A stretch of 64,000 nucleotides of DNA from Chalciporus piperatus. Lineage: Eukaryota; Basidiomycota; Agaricomycetes; Boletales; Boletaceae. Made by a program: the position numbers and the translations under genes. The stretch covers positions 1 to 64,000 of the forward strand of contig JBBPTG010000083.1 in NCBI GenBank assembly GCA_038093975.1, given 5' to 3'. Under the pieces are notes generated by a model. The model saw only the letters and a program-made list of their open reading frames with translations. It was not told where the DNA came from and searched no databases. Shown here one piece after another: positions 31,208 through 42,646 of this stretch (position 1 is its first letter; the number at the start of each line of letters is the position of its first letter).

Positions 31208-31725
31208 TGTTAGCCCTCACTCTTGCAGTGCCACCAGGGGATGTATGCAGGAGCACAGCTTAATATCAAATGCGGGACAGCTGTCAAGTAGTCAACCTTA
31301 CCTGCCGGAGGGGATTAAGAACTAGTAGGGGACTTAAAGTCTACACTTTTAGTAGGGGAATTATTCATATTTATTCATCCTTGGGTGAAAAGGCCTCAGA
31401 GGTATCTAATTAGACATGATGTCCCATCACGTCAACCTGTCTAGCTCGGCTATTTATATGGGTTCCACAGATGGGTTCAGACCCTAGTCCATATCTGGTA
31501 TCATCATTCCACTTGCCTTTTATATCTTTTCTTTTGTACTTTCTTTATTTGGCTGATGGTCTGTGTGCACTCTCCAGTAGTATATAAGTAACCTGTACTT
31601 ATCACAGACCCTAGCCTAATTCATTTGTTGCCTTACCCACAATTAAGCTTTATTGCTCAGCTATCCTTCATAAGGTCTAGTGTGGCCTGAAGTCTCTGCT
31701 GTGTGTATTTGACTATGTCATAACA
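31208..31725 (+). mobile_element. Diverged LTR, family B, copy 4
   Basis: The right 260 bp (about 31460-31725, ending TATGTCATAACA-like) align with the family B LTRs, including the TATATAAGTA box and CAGACCCTAGCCTAAT. The left part is diverged. TGT at 31208 is a possible start but unsupported by a duplication (GCACG versus CTCTT). It is the last transposon before the genic half, 312 bp from the FIG4 stop codon. Confidence 0.7.
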
Positions 31726-32036
31726 CTCTTGAGCAACAAGAGCTGCAGCCCTCTTGTGATGGACTGTGTAGGTTATATTGCAGCACAGTCAACATTGCTT
31801 CATTTATTGCCCAATACATACTTTGTTTGTCTGCTTCTAGCCATGCAGTGGCAACTGCTGTTTTTTTCTGCTCCTCTTGTTTTCAATGGTCTTGGCCTTC
31901 TGTCAAGTCCAGGGGCTCAGAGATGGGTTCAGAGAAAGGAGGACTTAGCACCCCACCTCAGCCCTCAGAAGAACAAACCTTGTACCTACCTGGTCCAAGC
32001 ATAACAGTGACAATGGTGGGTACATTGACAAGAGAA
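31726..32036. other. FIG4 downstream region, no gene seen
   Basis: No frame longer than about 90 codons makes sense here. It probably holds the FIG4 3' UTR and terminator next to the LTR. Confidence 0.4.
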
Positions 32037-35000
32037 TTACAAGACAACTGTTTCTATCACCCATTGCTTATAGCTATTTGCATCTGCCAAGGTCAAAAAA
32101 TGATCACCAACAGCAGATTGCATATATGGCTCATAGAGTTCCATTGCTCCACTTCCTAACAACATCTCTTCTTTTCCAGTATTCTTGTCAATGAATTTCA
32201 GATAGAGCAACTGATCTGTGGTTTCTGCCTCATCATGCAGAGCATCTTGCATGAGCTGATTCTGATCAATGTATCTAAATAACTAAAATGTTAAACAATC
32301 ATTAAAACATTTAAAAAATCACTTGCCTGTGATACTCCAACAATTCCTCCTGAGGTACTTTAGGATCAAGCAGTTGACTTGCCAAAGCTCCAGTCAGATG
32401 AGACTGCAAGTCAGTTCTGCTATATGGTTGAGATCTTGCTTCAACATATGTTGACTGAGTGATTTTCCTCAAGCTATCACCATGTAGTACAGTTGGGGCT
32501 CCAATCCAACGTCGGACGCCTGCCATCAATCTGAATCACAGATTATTGATGTGTCTCTTCATCAAATTAAATGTTTACCTGGGCTGGGAAGTTGCATGTG
32601 GGTTGCTGGGCAAGAAGGGACTGTAGTAATTTCCACTCATGGGCTTCCTATTGTATGTCAACCAAAATATTCTTGATGACATAATAACTGAGCCTGAACT
32701 TACCCTGGGGCCTTGAGGGTATTCATACAGTAAGCAAAATGCTTACCCAAGGAGGTGAACAGAAGGGGCCTATAATACTCGGACCAATAATCACCCTTCT
32801 GGGCAACAAAAGCATCCAAGGCATCCAAGCACTCATCCAAAGTGTACCTAGTCACCAAGTTCTGAGGGTCATACCACTGCTGGTAGTTGCCTCGTGAGTG
32901 GAAAGCATGCCCATGATGTTCATGAACACCTAGAAACAAATTTATTGCTGCTTGCTTGTCTGGATCTATGCATATCATCAGTATACCTCAGCCTGTTGAT
33001 GCTGAAATCCTACCCAGCAAGGAATTGGTATAAAATCGTCGGATGTTCTCGATGATGTCACGGGAATGACTGTTCCAATGCGGCATGCGCCGATAGGTCT
33101 CAACTCGATTGACAAGTGCACTCCCAGTATATTGGAGTGCAATGGCTAACAGGGAATGTGAGAAGGCAAGAAGACAGCATACCAAATAGCGTACTGTCAC
33201 CATGATCATGGTACATCTCTGTCAACATGTTGACTGCATCGGAGTCGAATGCAAGATTCGGGCTTCCTACTACTCCAAGTGCATAGAGTTGATGGCCAAA
33301 AGCTCGCTTCCCAAACACGAATTGAGCGGCATTGGTGCGGTCCAAGCAGTCAACACAGTTCATGCGACATATGCCATTCTGCAACAAGATATTATCGCGG
33401 CATGATACAGAATCTTTCTCCCTGAAAACAATTGCGTCATGTCAAAAGCGCAAAACAACGTGATCTGTAGTTACACGTTTTGCAGGCAATGGGAGTGCGG
33501 CTCTGCTCCTGTATGGAAAAACCCGGTCATTTGGATGGACTCTTCGGCCATGTCTTCCAGGTAACTGATAACGTCTTGTGTCTTTCTACGTTGATGCGGT
33601 AAAGCAAAAAATCAATTCGATGGAGAATACACGTACTCTTTGTATGCTCTCGACATGTCCCAAGCACGATATACCATCTTTTGGGCCTCCGGGAGAAACT
33701 GGTTCAAGTAATCCACGCACTGCGTGTACTCGTCTAGTAGTTTGGATTCTCTTGGTACGGGCTCTCGTCTTTTAATTAGATTCAGAATGAAAATAGGTGT
33801 TCCATAACGAGCAAAGAGGTCGTTGAAGTGGCGCGAGGCAGCAGTGTAGAAGGGATCTATCACATTGACTGCGGGGCACGTTGAGCGAGAAGAGACAACG
33901 AATAGACAAAGGCTCACTCTCAATCGGAGGACGAGGGTTCATAGCAGTGGTGTCTTGTGTCCAGTAAATCGGGATACTCCCCCGGTACTGTGATCACGCT
34001 GTCAATGGTTAAACATAAAATAGAAATCGACATACTTGTACATAGCTGGTATATCGCGGGCTCGGCAAACGTGAATGGCCACCCCTGCATGGGAAGTAAA
34101 ACGGAGTTGTCAGCGCCTCTGAAACGATTTGTTCCGTTTCAACTTCGTTCGCGACATTACCCTTGAGAAGTTGATAAGAAATGGCGGAAGGAAAAGGGCA
34201 TGCAATAGAAATCACCTCCTCGTTAACTCCTCTAGTCAGATATCTAGCTCCTGCATAATGACGGGAGCGACGAGCAATCAGAGTGACAAACACGACACGA
34301 CCAAGAACGTGAAGCTCTGGCAACCGGATACATTGAGGATCTTCAGATTTCTAGATGTGTGAAACTCACTGGCTTGGTCGACGTGACCGTGAATGAGGGG
34401 GATGAGCCAAGTTTGCACTCCTCGAGGCGGTTCGCCCGTGAATGGATGCGAGATCATGTGAAAATTCCAAACGTAACGGTCATTGAAAGGCCACAACGTG
34501 TTCTGGAATCGATTCGGCTTTGTGAGATTGTTCTGTAGCGTCGACGTGATGTCGTACGAATGGCTTTCGCGACCCTCAGTGATGTAAATCTCGTGCAAAC
34601 GAGGAAGACTACCTGAAGTAAAAGTTCTTCGACATATCAACTTGTTTGAATATGTTGAGGAGACGTTGTTCCTCCGTGGGCTTCTCTATCTTGTGATTGA
34701 AACACACGGCTATCATATCTGTACTCTCGCAGTGATACAGGTAGTGACCACCCAGAAGCGCGACGACGGAACGCTTGGAGATCACGATCATGTACCAGCC
34801 GGCGGTGAACTTGACGAAGCCTGGGACTATGCTGAGATGTAACACAAAGGCGAACTGCGCAGTTGCTTACCAGCGACACCAAAAATGACCCTTGCTCTGC
34901 CTATCCCGCCTGAACCCTTGTTTCCGTCGTCAAGCATCTTTAGCATGGCGGTCATCTGTTTCCCACTGTAGTCGGTTTCATCTTCGACGACAATCAGGTC

Positions 35001-35234
35001 ATTCTGGGAAGTGCGGTCTATCTTGATGATACGATGGCGAGAATCGGAAGCATTGGATGCAACGATGTAGAAGCGGAGCTTGCTCTCGTAGAGGATGAAC
35101 TTGTTAAAGACCATCAACTTCTGGTGGGATGACGCGGTTACTGCAGAGGACCTGTCAGGGTTGAGGATGTCCTTGTTATTGAGAGCAGAGGACGACATGG
35201 TAAGCGTAGCTTCGGTTGGAGGCAAGGCATCCAT
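32037..35234 (-). CDS. FIG4: FIG4-like polyphosphoinositide phosphatase (Sac domain), 851 aa
   Basis: Family role: Fig4 dephosphorylates PI(3,5)P2 and stabilises the Fab1-Vac14 kinase complex on vacuolar membranes. Fourteen exons close in frame: 35234-34871, 34826-34613, 34563-34370, 34316-34216, 34161-34036, 33987-33918, 33868-33637, 33585-33475, 33421-33195, 33145-33014, 32965-32704, 32647-32579, 32530-32323, 32282-32037. The N-terminal Sac region has [20 protein letters not shown] and LLGGHYLYH. Middle blocks are [30 protein letters not shown] and [18 protein letters not shown]. The catalytic CX5R loop CVDCLDRTN starts near residue 493, followed by [15 protein letters not shown]. Length is close to yeast Fig4 (about 880 aa). 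ATG 35234 is the first in frame. The last intron may use GTGATT...TTTTAG (chosen) or a GC donor; both keep frame. It is divergent from the Ish1 gene. Confidence 0.93.
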
Positions 35235-35368
35235 CACTGAGCCTCGTCGTGAGCCCAGCAGAGTCCAGACTTGGTCCAGGGTTGAGACTGGTTTCTGGGG
35301 TCATGGTCAATGACCCCAGGCGCAGAAATTACTTACCATATTAGGGACCCTTGTTGTATGACGGTCAC

Positions 35369-35403
35369 TGACGTCAGAGCTCTCGTCGTACCCCTTTTAT
35401 ATA
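35369..35403 (+). promoter_or_regulatory. CRE (TGACGTCA) and TATA box between FIG4 and the Ish1 gene
   Basis: A perfect palindromic CRE lies at 35369-35376 and TATATA at 35398-35403, followed by a CT-rich run (about 35423-35443) and ATG 35455. ATF/CREB-type bZIP factors bind TGACGTCA. In fission yeast ish1 is known to be stress-induced through the Spc1-Atf1 pathway, so regulation of the Ish1-like gene by such a factor is a reasonable inference. The 220-bp spacer is shared with divergent FIG4. Confidence 0.6.
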
Positions 35404-35454
35404 GAGAGTTCGCCTCGCCGTCATCTCTCTCTCTCTCTCTTTCACAGAAAGAAA

Positions 35455-37241
35455 ATGTTGTTCCGCGCCGTATTCCTCCTTTTCCTTCTCAGTGTGGTCC
35501 ACGCATCGAGTTGGTTCACAGCTGAACCAGAGTACTCCAAGTGGTCCCCCACCGAACTTCGCTCGTGGCTCGAACAGCAAAACATTAAAGTCCCCCCCCA
35601 CTTCAGCACGCCCCACCTTTACGACCTTGTTCAAGCAAACTGGCACATTTCCTCTTCTCCTCGCAATGCACACGCAGATGCTGGTCGTCGATGGACGCTT
35701 GAACAGTACAGCAATGCTCAGCGTGCCTTCCAGCATATCAAGGACGATAGCTTCGATAAGTGGGACGAGAGTACATTGCGAGCTTTCCTCCTTGAGCAAG
35801 GCGTCGTCGCGCCCTCTGGCCCCCGCGAGCAGCTCGTCCTACTCGCGAAAGAAAAGTATCGCTCGTACTCGAACGCCGCTGCCTTTTATTCCTCTCTTGC
35901 GTCTGTATCAGCCTCATCGATCTATGCCGAGGCCACCGATACCGTACATTCTGCATCTCAAAGCATCAGCAGTGCAGTAGCTCAGGCAACACAAGACGCC
36001 ACCCGCGCCTTCGACGACACCAAGGACTACGTTTTTTCTGCGTGGGACAACAACCGACTGAGGAACTGGCTCGAGGAACATGGCATCCTTGAAGCCAAGA
36101 TGGCCAAGAATAGAGACGAGTTGATCGCCCTTGTCAAGGACTACAATCGTAAGGCGAATAGTGCCATATGGGAGAGCTGGAGTGATTCTTACATCGTAAG
36201 TGCATCTCTCTGGGCAAGATTTATTTAACGACGTGTTGTAGCGTGAATGGCTGATCGCACACAATCTCCTCAAACCGTCCGACACACTTTCTCGATCAAG
36301 TCTTCTCGGGCAGATGAAGAAATACTATTACGACTGCCCCGAGAAGGTCTGGAATACGTGGTCCGAGTCGGATTTGAGAGCCTGGTTAATTGAACATGAT
36401 CTCTTGAGGAGCGATGCTCAGAAGAAACGCGACGAATTGCTGAAGATAGTCGAGTAACTATGAATTATTGGAATTTAGTCTGATGAAGTTGACGCACCCT
36501 TCAGGGAGTACTATCCGACTGCGACTGATAGCGTATGGGGAGCATGGAGTGATTCGGACATCCGCCAGTGGCTTTTGGAGCATGAATTTTTAGAGGAGAG
36601 CAGCGCCTCACGAAGCCGCCACGAGCTCGTTGGTATGATCAACAGAAAGTGAGTATTTGGACAAGGTCAATTATGCCAGAGCCCATATTCATCCACACAG
36701 GTATATCGATGCGTCGGAGAAGGCTCCCTCCTACTTGGTGTGGCCGGATGCCCGGTTGCGTGCCTACTTGCGCGAAAGGGGTCTGAGTGAGAGTGCACTC
36801 CCAACTGGTAGACCCGGCTTATTGCGTAAGTGATCGCATTGAACTACCCCACCGCTTTCTAAGTTTTTCGTTTAGAGGAGACTCGTATCCGCTGGGTGGA
36901 AACCTCCACCAAGCTCGAAACAATGTTTGCGAAGCTGAAAAAGATCGTGATCAATTTAATAGAGGCTATGGAGGAGAAGCTCGCCCGAGTCTTTCATGTA
37001 CGTGAATAATCCTACCAGTCGCTCGCTCCTGGGTTGAAGGTTTGGACTACCCCTATGACAGGTATTGACCGGGCGTTCGCACGGCAGTACCCAAGCCACT
37101 GAGAAGGTTGACGCGGAGAGGAAGAAAGCCCGCGCTTGGAGTTGGGGATCGAACAAGGTCGATCAGGCAAGGGAGTTTGCCGAAGAGTATGGAGACAATT
37201 GGGAGAGAGAGAAAGTCAAGGGTGCAGGCGACGAGCTGTGA
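35455..37241 (+). CDS. Ish1/Msc1-like repeat protein, secretory signal, 507 aa
   Basis: Six exons close in frame: 35455-36195, 36242-36453, 36505-36648, 36701-36825, 36876-36997, 37062-37241. Residues 1-18 form a signal sequence (MLFRAVFLLFLLSVVHAS). At least six Ish1 motifs follow, each a Trp-rich helical unit: KWSPTELRSWLEQQNI, KWDESTLRAFLLEQGV, AWDNNRLRNWLEEHGI, a block split by the first intron (SWSDSYI/REWLIAHNLL), TWSESDLRAWLIEHDLL and AWSDSDIRQWLLEHEFL. A VWPDARLRAYLRERGL unit is last. The C-terminus is basic. Ish1-type proteins sit in the nuclear envelope/ER and respond to stress; Msc1 influences meiotic recombination. Which of these applies here is not visible. A CRE and TATA box precede the gene. 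Confidence 0.88.
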
Positions 37242-37503
37242 GATTCAGAGTGTACGAAGAAGTGAGAATGCTCCCACACGATATTTTGTAGTAGTATGAA
37301 TCAATTATCTGCCACGAATGTCTGACTCGAACGTCCATCTGCATCAAGCCTGATTCAAGGACTCCCGCGCGGTCGCCGTTGTCAGGTGAGAGTTACTGTA
37401 CCTATCACGTGTCTGGGGAGATAAAGATCGTGTCAGAATGATGGCTGCCCCGGCGCATCCTTCCTGAATCTTTCTTCTCGTCGCGTTACATACTCAGTTC
37501 AAC

Positions 37504-39000
37504 ATGGTCAAGGCTGTCGTACTTGGTGCTGCAGGTAATTCTCCGCGTGGTTGCTTTGATCGACACTAACCACACGCACCGCATCAGGTGGTATCGGTCA
37601 ACCCTTGTCACTTTTGCTCAAATCCAACCCTGCTGTGACCGAGGTATATCAGTTTACGCAGATTACTTCACCGGGTCTCCTCTTAATATATGACTCATAG
37701 CTTGGCCTCTATGATATCGTCAATGCCCCAGGTGTTGCTGTTGATCTGTCCCACATCGCCACCCCCGCGAAGGTCAAGGGATACCTTGCCCCAGACGAGG
37801 GCCTGAAGAAGGTCCTGACTGGTGCAGACGTTGTCGTCATACCTGCCGGTATCCCCAGAAAACCAGGAGTAAGTTGACGATCTCCTCCTTCCGGCGAGAT
37901 CGGCAGACTAATAACTTTCTTCAGATGACTCGGTGAGTGGCTTACGAGGATATCTGTCGGAACGATTAATGTTGGAATTCTCTGTGACTTCCAGGGACGA
38001 CCTTTTCAAGGTTTGATCCGTTTGTTTTGTGATATACTGCATCGTTAACGCTGTTCAGATCAACGCTGGAATTGTGCGGGATCTCGCTACTGGTATTGCA
38101 ACGACCGCGCCCAAAGCATTTGTGCTCGTCATTTCCAACCCCGTAAACTCCACGGTTCCAGTTGTTGTTGAAGTCTTCAAGAAGCACGGTGTCTTTGATC
38201 CCAAGAGGTAATGACATGAGTCTTATTCCCAACATCGTACGTTTACCCTGATCTCAGGATCTTCGGTGTGACGACCCTTGATGTCGTCCGTGCTTCGACT
38301 TTCGTATCGGAGAAACTAGGAGACCTCTCCCTGTCTACCTCTGTGACCGTTCCCGTCGTAGGAGGGCACAGCGGTGTTACTGTCCGTTCCAAATTTCTTA
38401 CAGATTACCCTGTTGCTTACCAGGACGACGTGTGCAGATCGTTCCTCTCCTCTCGCAATCTTCACACCCCCTGCCCTCCAGCCTGGCCAAGTCTGAGCTC
38501 GACGCCTTGATCCAACGTATCCAATTCGGAGGTGATGAGGTCGTTAAGGCTAAAGATGGGGCTGGTTCAGCTACCCTTTCAATGGCCTACGCCGGCGCCG
38601 AATTCGCAGGCAAGGTCATCCGTGCCATCAAGGGCGAGAAGGGTCTCGTTGCGCCAACATACGTTAACCTCGCTGCGGACCCAGTTGGTGGGGCAGCTCT
38701 GAAGAAGGAACTTGGGCAAGACATCGAGTACTTCTCTGCACCTGTCGAACTTGGGGTACGCATTAACTCTTTGGCTATGAAATCACAACCTCACCTGGCT
38801 ATTGTAGCCCAACGGTGTCGAGAGCATCAAGAGTCTTGGCAAACTCACCGAGGCTGAGACTGCTCTCATCGCAGCGGCACTCCCAGAGCTCGCAATCAAC
38901 ATCAAGAACGTAAGTGACTCTTGGTCTATCCCGTGGTTTCCCCAAGTTCACTCGGTGCTTGCTTCAGGGCGTTTCGTTCGTTGAAGCCCCCAAGCTTTGA
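37504..39000 (+). CDS. MDH: Malate dehydrogenase, NAD-dependent, no mitochondrial presequence, 334 aa
   Basis: Interconverts malate and oxaloacetate with NAD(H). Ten exons close in frame: 37504-37534, 37588-37643, 37701-37868, 37925-37932 (8 nt), 37995-38010 (16 nt), 38059-38207, 38258-38381, 38438-38755, 38808-38909, 38968-39000. The nucleotide-binding loop [15 protein letters not shown] starts at residue 8. Substrate and catalytic residues lie in [40 protein letters not shown] and [14 protein letters not shown] (active-site His). The intron at 38382-38437 uses an unusual GTCCGT donor but is needed to join GVT to IVPLL. The N-terminus begins directly with the Rossmann fold, so the enzyme should be cytosolic or peroxisomal. 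It ends in PKL, a weak PTS1-like tripeptide. Confidence 0.95.
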
Positions 39001-39201
39001 AGGAAATAGTGCCCCGTAAATGTTATTGATGTAATTGTATATTCGTGAATGAACAACTTGCACACCAATGAGGGTACTGGATATTCATGCACGTGACTTG
39101 ACGCGTCGAGTTCAATCCCCACGTGACCACGCGTTTCTTTCTTGAACTAGGTTCAGCGACCACCGACGAACCGAAGCCTCGCTCGAGACTCGACCGCTGA
39201 T

Positions 39202-40130
39202 ATGTGGTCAAAAATCAGCAGCGCACTCAAGACCAGAGAAGGAACCGATAACGACTCAGATTATTCCGATACGCAAAGTCAAGTCATACCACGTCCTGCA
39301 CCCGACCCTTTCTGCGCAAATGCCGCAGCATATTACACACACACTGCGCCCAATACCCCTCCCCATGGTGCGCATTCCCGCACCGCCTCCCGCGAGGAGG
39401 ACATCATCTGGTCCCTCCGCACGCAGCTCGCACTACAACAGGAGATGTGCGCCCAATATGAGATCGATCTCCGTGCTCGCGATGAACTTGTCGAGGCTCT
39501 AACTCTTCGCCTCGAGGCTGCAGAGAAGGAAAACGACAAACGCAAGAGTGTAGTACGCTCATGGAGGAAGAAAGCCGCGGAGTTGGAGAAGATGTGTCGT
39601 CATCTGGAGGAAGAGGTCGATAACAATCGTCAGGAGAGCTTTGGGAGGAGCATCATGGACGAGGCTAGTGGTGAAGCTCTACGCCAGCTCCATCGTCAGA
39701 TCCAGCAACTCGAACGGGAGAAGTCCGAGCGCGAGTCAGAACGCGATGCGGTGGCTCAGGAGAAGGAGGAGTTGACAAGGGATCTCGTCGTCGCGAACGA
39801 GGCATCCCATCGCCAAAATGACCGCATCTCTGAATTGGAACAGGAGACGTCTCGACTGCGCGCACAAGTCCAGCACATGCAAAAAGACAGCGCAGTCAGG
39901 GAGGTCGCGATCGTCCAGCTGAATAAACAGCTCAATCAGGATAAAGAAGACATTGATGGCCTTAACATTGCTTTGGAGTCGAAGCAGCAAGAACTGGAAC
40001 TGGTGCGTCTCGATTTATGTATCGTGTAGAAGCTCAACCAAATGCCTCCCTCATCCAGGTGAAACGCAAACACAGATCTGCACCTGTGCCCCTGAAACCG
40101 CCCCGAAGAACGATGTTACTTGCGGCATAA
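39202..40130 (+). CDS. Coiled-coil protein of unknown function, 290 aa
   Basis: Two exons, 39202-40002 and 40059-40130, joined by a 56-nt GT-AG intron. Residues 1-65 are Ser/Pro/Thr-rich. Residues about 68-265 form a long heptad-rich coiled coil (SLRTQLALQQEMCAQYEIDL to IALESKQQELEL), dense in Glu, Arg and Gln. The last 24 residues are basic and Pro-rich (VKRKHRSAPVPLKPPRRT). There is no catalytic domain, signal peptide or membrane segment. It could be a cytoskeletal or septation scaffold, but nothing in the sequence says which. The gene starts 201 bp after the malate dehydrogenase stop. Confidence 0.75.
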
Positions 40131-40922
40131 CCATCATGGTTGCTACCGCGGAGTGTATCTCTAGCCCGGATTTGTAGCTCATCATTTGACTTCTACGACA
40201 TCATGCATCATGATTCACTTGCTTTGACGCGACACTATCGGACACGCTTTCTAGTCCGCTTCTTTTTTGCTGTCGGCCCGGACTCTCACAAACGTTGTGG
40301 ATATCTTCGCAACGGAAATAATCCATACCCTCCCATTTCCCATATATTTCAGTTATGAATAGAATCCTTGTCTATGCTTCCCATTCTCTCAATTCCGCAA
40401 TCCACAGGTTGTATGCCTAGATTTTGTTTGTATCTACCACTAATCCCTTGTTATTTATTGAACGAACGAAGTTATGCATGTGGTAGGTAAACCCTTCTCT
40501 GATTCCGAATGGAAAGCCGACAATCGCTACTACGAGACAAATTGCATCACGAACGGGAGGTTGGGTTCTCTAGACCAGTGCCCTCTTCAAATTGTCAAAG
40601 ACAAGTCTCGTGGAGTTTCGCATCAATAAACGGTCATGAAAGAGACCACAAGCAGGACTCGCTCAGCCATCCAATGCACTAAAGACCTACGAGGAAGCCC
40701 GTCTACTGTTCGCGAACAGCGTCGTCCGACGGCTACCACCTAGTACCTTGTTCCCTGGTGTTGCCACATGCTCTTTAATCTCAATCGTACAGCCGTAATT
40801 AGACGGTCCCGAGCATCCTAACACGCCTTCATCCAGCTGTCTTTGATGTGTTTTGCTTGGGGTGAGTTCCCTAAGTATAGTGTTGCAATGGCTGGGAAGA
40901 GGGAGAAGGAACTGCATGACGG
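40131..40922. other. Convergent intergenic region, no gene seen
   Basis: It lies between the stops of the coiled-coil gene (+) and the TAF8-like gene (-). The short frames present show no domain or splice chain. It presumably contains both 3' UTRs and terminators. Confidence 0.4.
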
Positions 40923-42607
40923 TCAAGGACCCACTTTAGAAGGTCTGCCTAGAGATAAGGACACCATCGGCGTCGAAGGGACTCTACCCCTTCGACCTGC
41001 ACCTAAAGGTTCTTGATAGTGCTTGGCCTCGAAATCCCACGTGGCAAACATCTGCGCGTCTGGAATTGTGAAGGATGACGTTTCTTGACCGTGAACGGAC
41101 CCAATGTCATCCCCTGGTTTCCCCCCTTGTGTTGCTGACATAGACAATGACGAGTTCCACGGTGCTGGGATGCCCGGTCCATAATGGAGTTTTTGGGATC
41201 CACGTTGCAGAACTGGTGGGTGTGTAAGACGTGTCGTCCGTGCCAGGACCGAGCCCTGTGTATTGATCAGTAGAGCGCCGGTGCTAAAAGCATCATTGAC
41301 GTACAGGTAAAACTTGGCGAGCAAGTTCTGGGAGTCTGGAGGATTGCTGGGAAGCAAGAAATACCGATTTGTCATGAGAAAACACGGGTCGAGGAGGTGC
41401 AGGTGGCAGCAAGGGTCGCTTCTCCAGATCCTTTTCTGTATCCTTCCCCAAACGGATGTCTTCTAGTGTTGTGTGAGCAATAGGGTAAGAAGGCCCAATA
41501 GTTGTGACGCGGGGTGGACATGGTGTGATGTTCGCATACAAGGTTGAGGGTGTGTCCCACCGAGTATTGTGTTGAACTTGAGAGAGCAATGCCATCGCCA
41601 CCTTGTGCTTCGCAGGGTTGGCCGGTCCTGGCTGCGAGACTGGATGAGTCAAAATGTGGTGGTATGCAGCCAGGAGGGCTTGTTGGGTCGATGGTGTTGA
41701 GAATCGCGAAGTCTGAGAATTGGAGTTTCGTGGAAGGCGAGATGGTAAATGCCACGACGGTGTGCTGGAGAGGACGGAATCAGAGTAGGGCACCTGCGTG
41801 ACATAATCCCCTGCAGTAATGGACGTGATATGTTGAGGAAGGGGAGATGGAGGTCTTTCCATTTTGACTGGAAATGGCGCGGGCGTGGGGGAGGGGGATT
41901 GCGGTCGAGAGGCATCAGGGAACGGCGGTAGAAAGTCTGGCGCATAGGACAAAGTAGGGTGCTCGCGGTATATTAGCGGCTCCGCAAACTTATGGGTGGA
42001 TTGAACGGGCGCCATCTCTTCATCATCGGGGTCTTCGTCTGCGTCCTCATCTGCGTCCTCGATGCTGAAGGCATCCTCGGGTAGTGGCGCATAGACAAGA
42101 GGCAAAGCAAGGTCGCCGCGAACCAGGCCATCATCCAAGTATGCTAAGGAGCAAACAAATTAAGTCTATGGAGATGAAAGGCACGAAAATGATCACACCT
42201 CTGATATCTGCGAGGTCGTCGAGCCTTTTCGCACTGCTACTCGCATACCTGGACAGCTCGATACCTTCCGTGCCGCAATACTCACTCAGCTCATCTAGAT
42301 TTGTCCCAAGCTCTTCAAGGCAAGCGACCAAGTCGTGAACAGATGGCTTCTGGCGTCCTGCGAGCTCTGCGAACTGGCCGCAAGCACCAGCCAGGAGGAC
42401 AAGATACCTGGACAACAAGTTGGAGAGCATAGACGTTGCTTGTGCCGAAGTTCGAGTGAAGCTGTGGGCATGCAAGACCTTTATTATCACTGGGTCAAGT
42501 ATTACAGCGGTAGCAGGTTGAGATGCCATCCTTTGCAGCTGGTGACTGGTGGTCAACTTCAAGGAGAGTCTGCAAGTTGGTGGCTGTACTCTACTAGTAG
42601 ATGACAT
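40923..42607 (-). CDS. TAF8: TAF8-like histone-fold (bromodomain-associated) TFIID subunit, 526 aa
   Basis: Three exons: 42607-42199, 42143-41305, 41255-40923. Residues about 35-110 form a BTP-type histone fold (VIIKVLHAHSFTRTSAQATS, then CGQFAELAGRQKPSVHDLV and LEELGTNLDELSEYC). In TFIID this fold pairs with TAF10. An acidic run (EDADEDADEDPDDEE) and a Pro-rich segment with LSYAPDFLPPFPD follow; the LPPFP-type motif is shared by fungal TAF8/TAF3 proteins. The C-terminal third is low-complexity. TAF3 and Spt7 share the histone-fold type, so TAF8 is the best guess rather than certain. ATG 42607 is the first in frame; ATG 42529 (MASQPATAV) is an alternative. The gene is divergent from the SRAP gene with only 39 bp between start codons. 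Confidence 0.75.
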
Positions 42608-42646
42608 TCCATTAGTATTACCATACACTCGTAGGCCATTCAAAAC

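Noticed and set aside
31208..31725. Complete LTR retrotransposon next to FIG4
   Set aside because: No internal coding region or second LTR and no target duplication; only an LTR-like remnant.
41301..41375. Separate gene starting MTNRYFLLPSNPP (40923-41375)
   Set aside because: A 49-nt GTACGT...ACACAG intron joins this frame to the TAF8-like exon 2 in phase, giving one gene.
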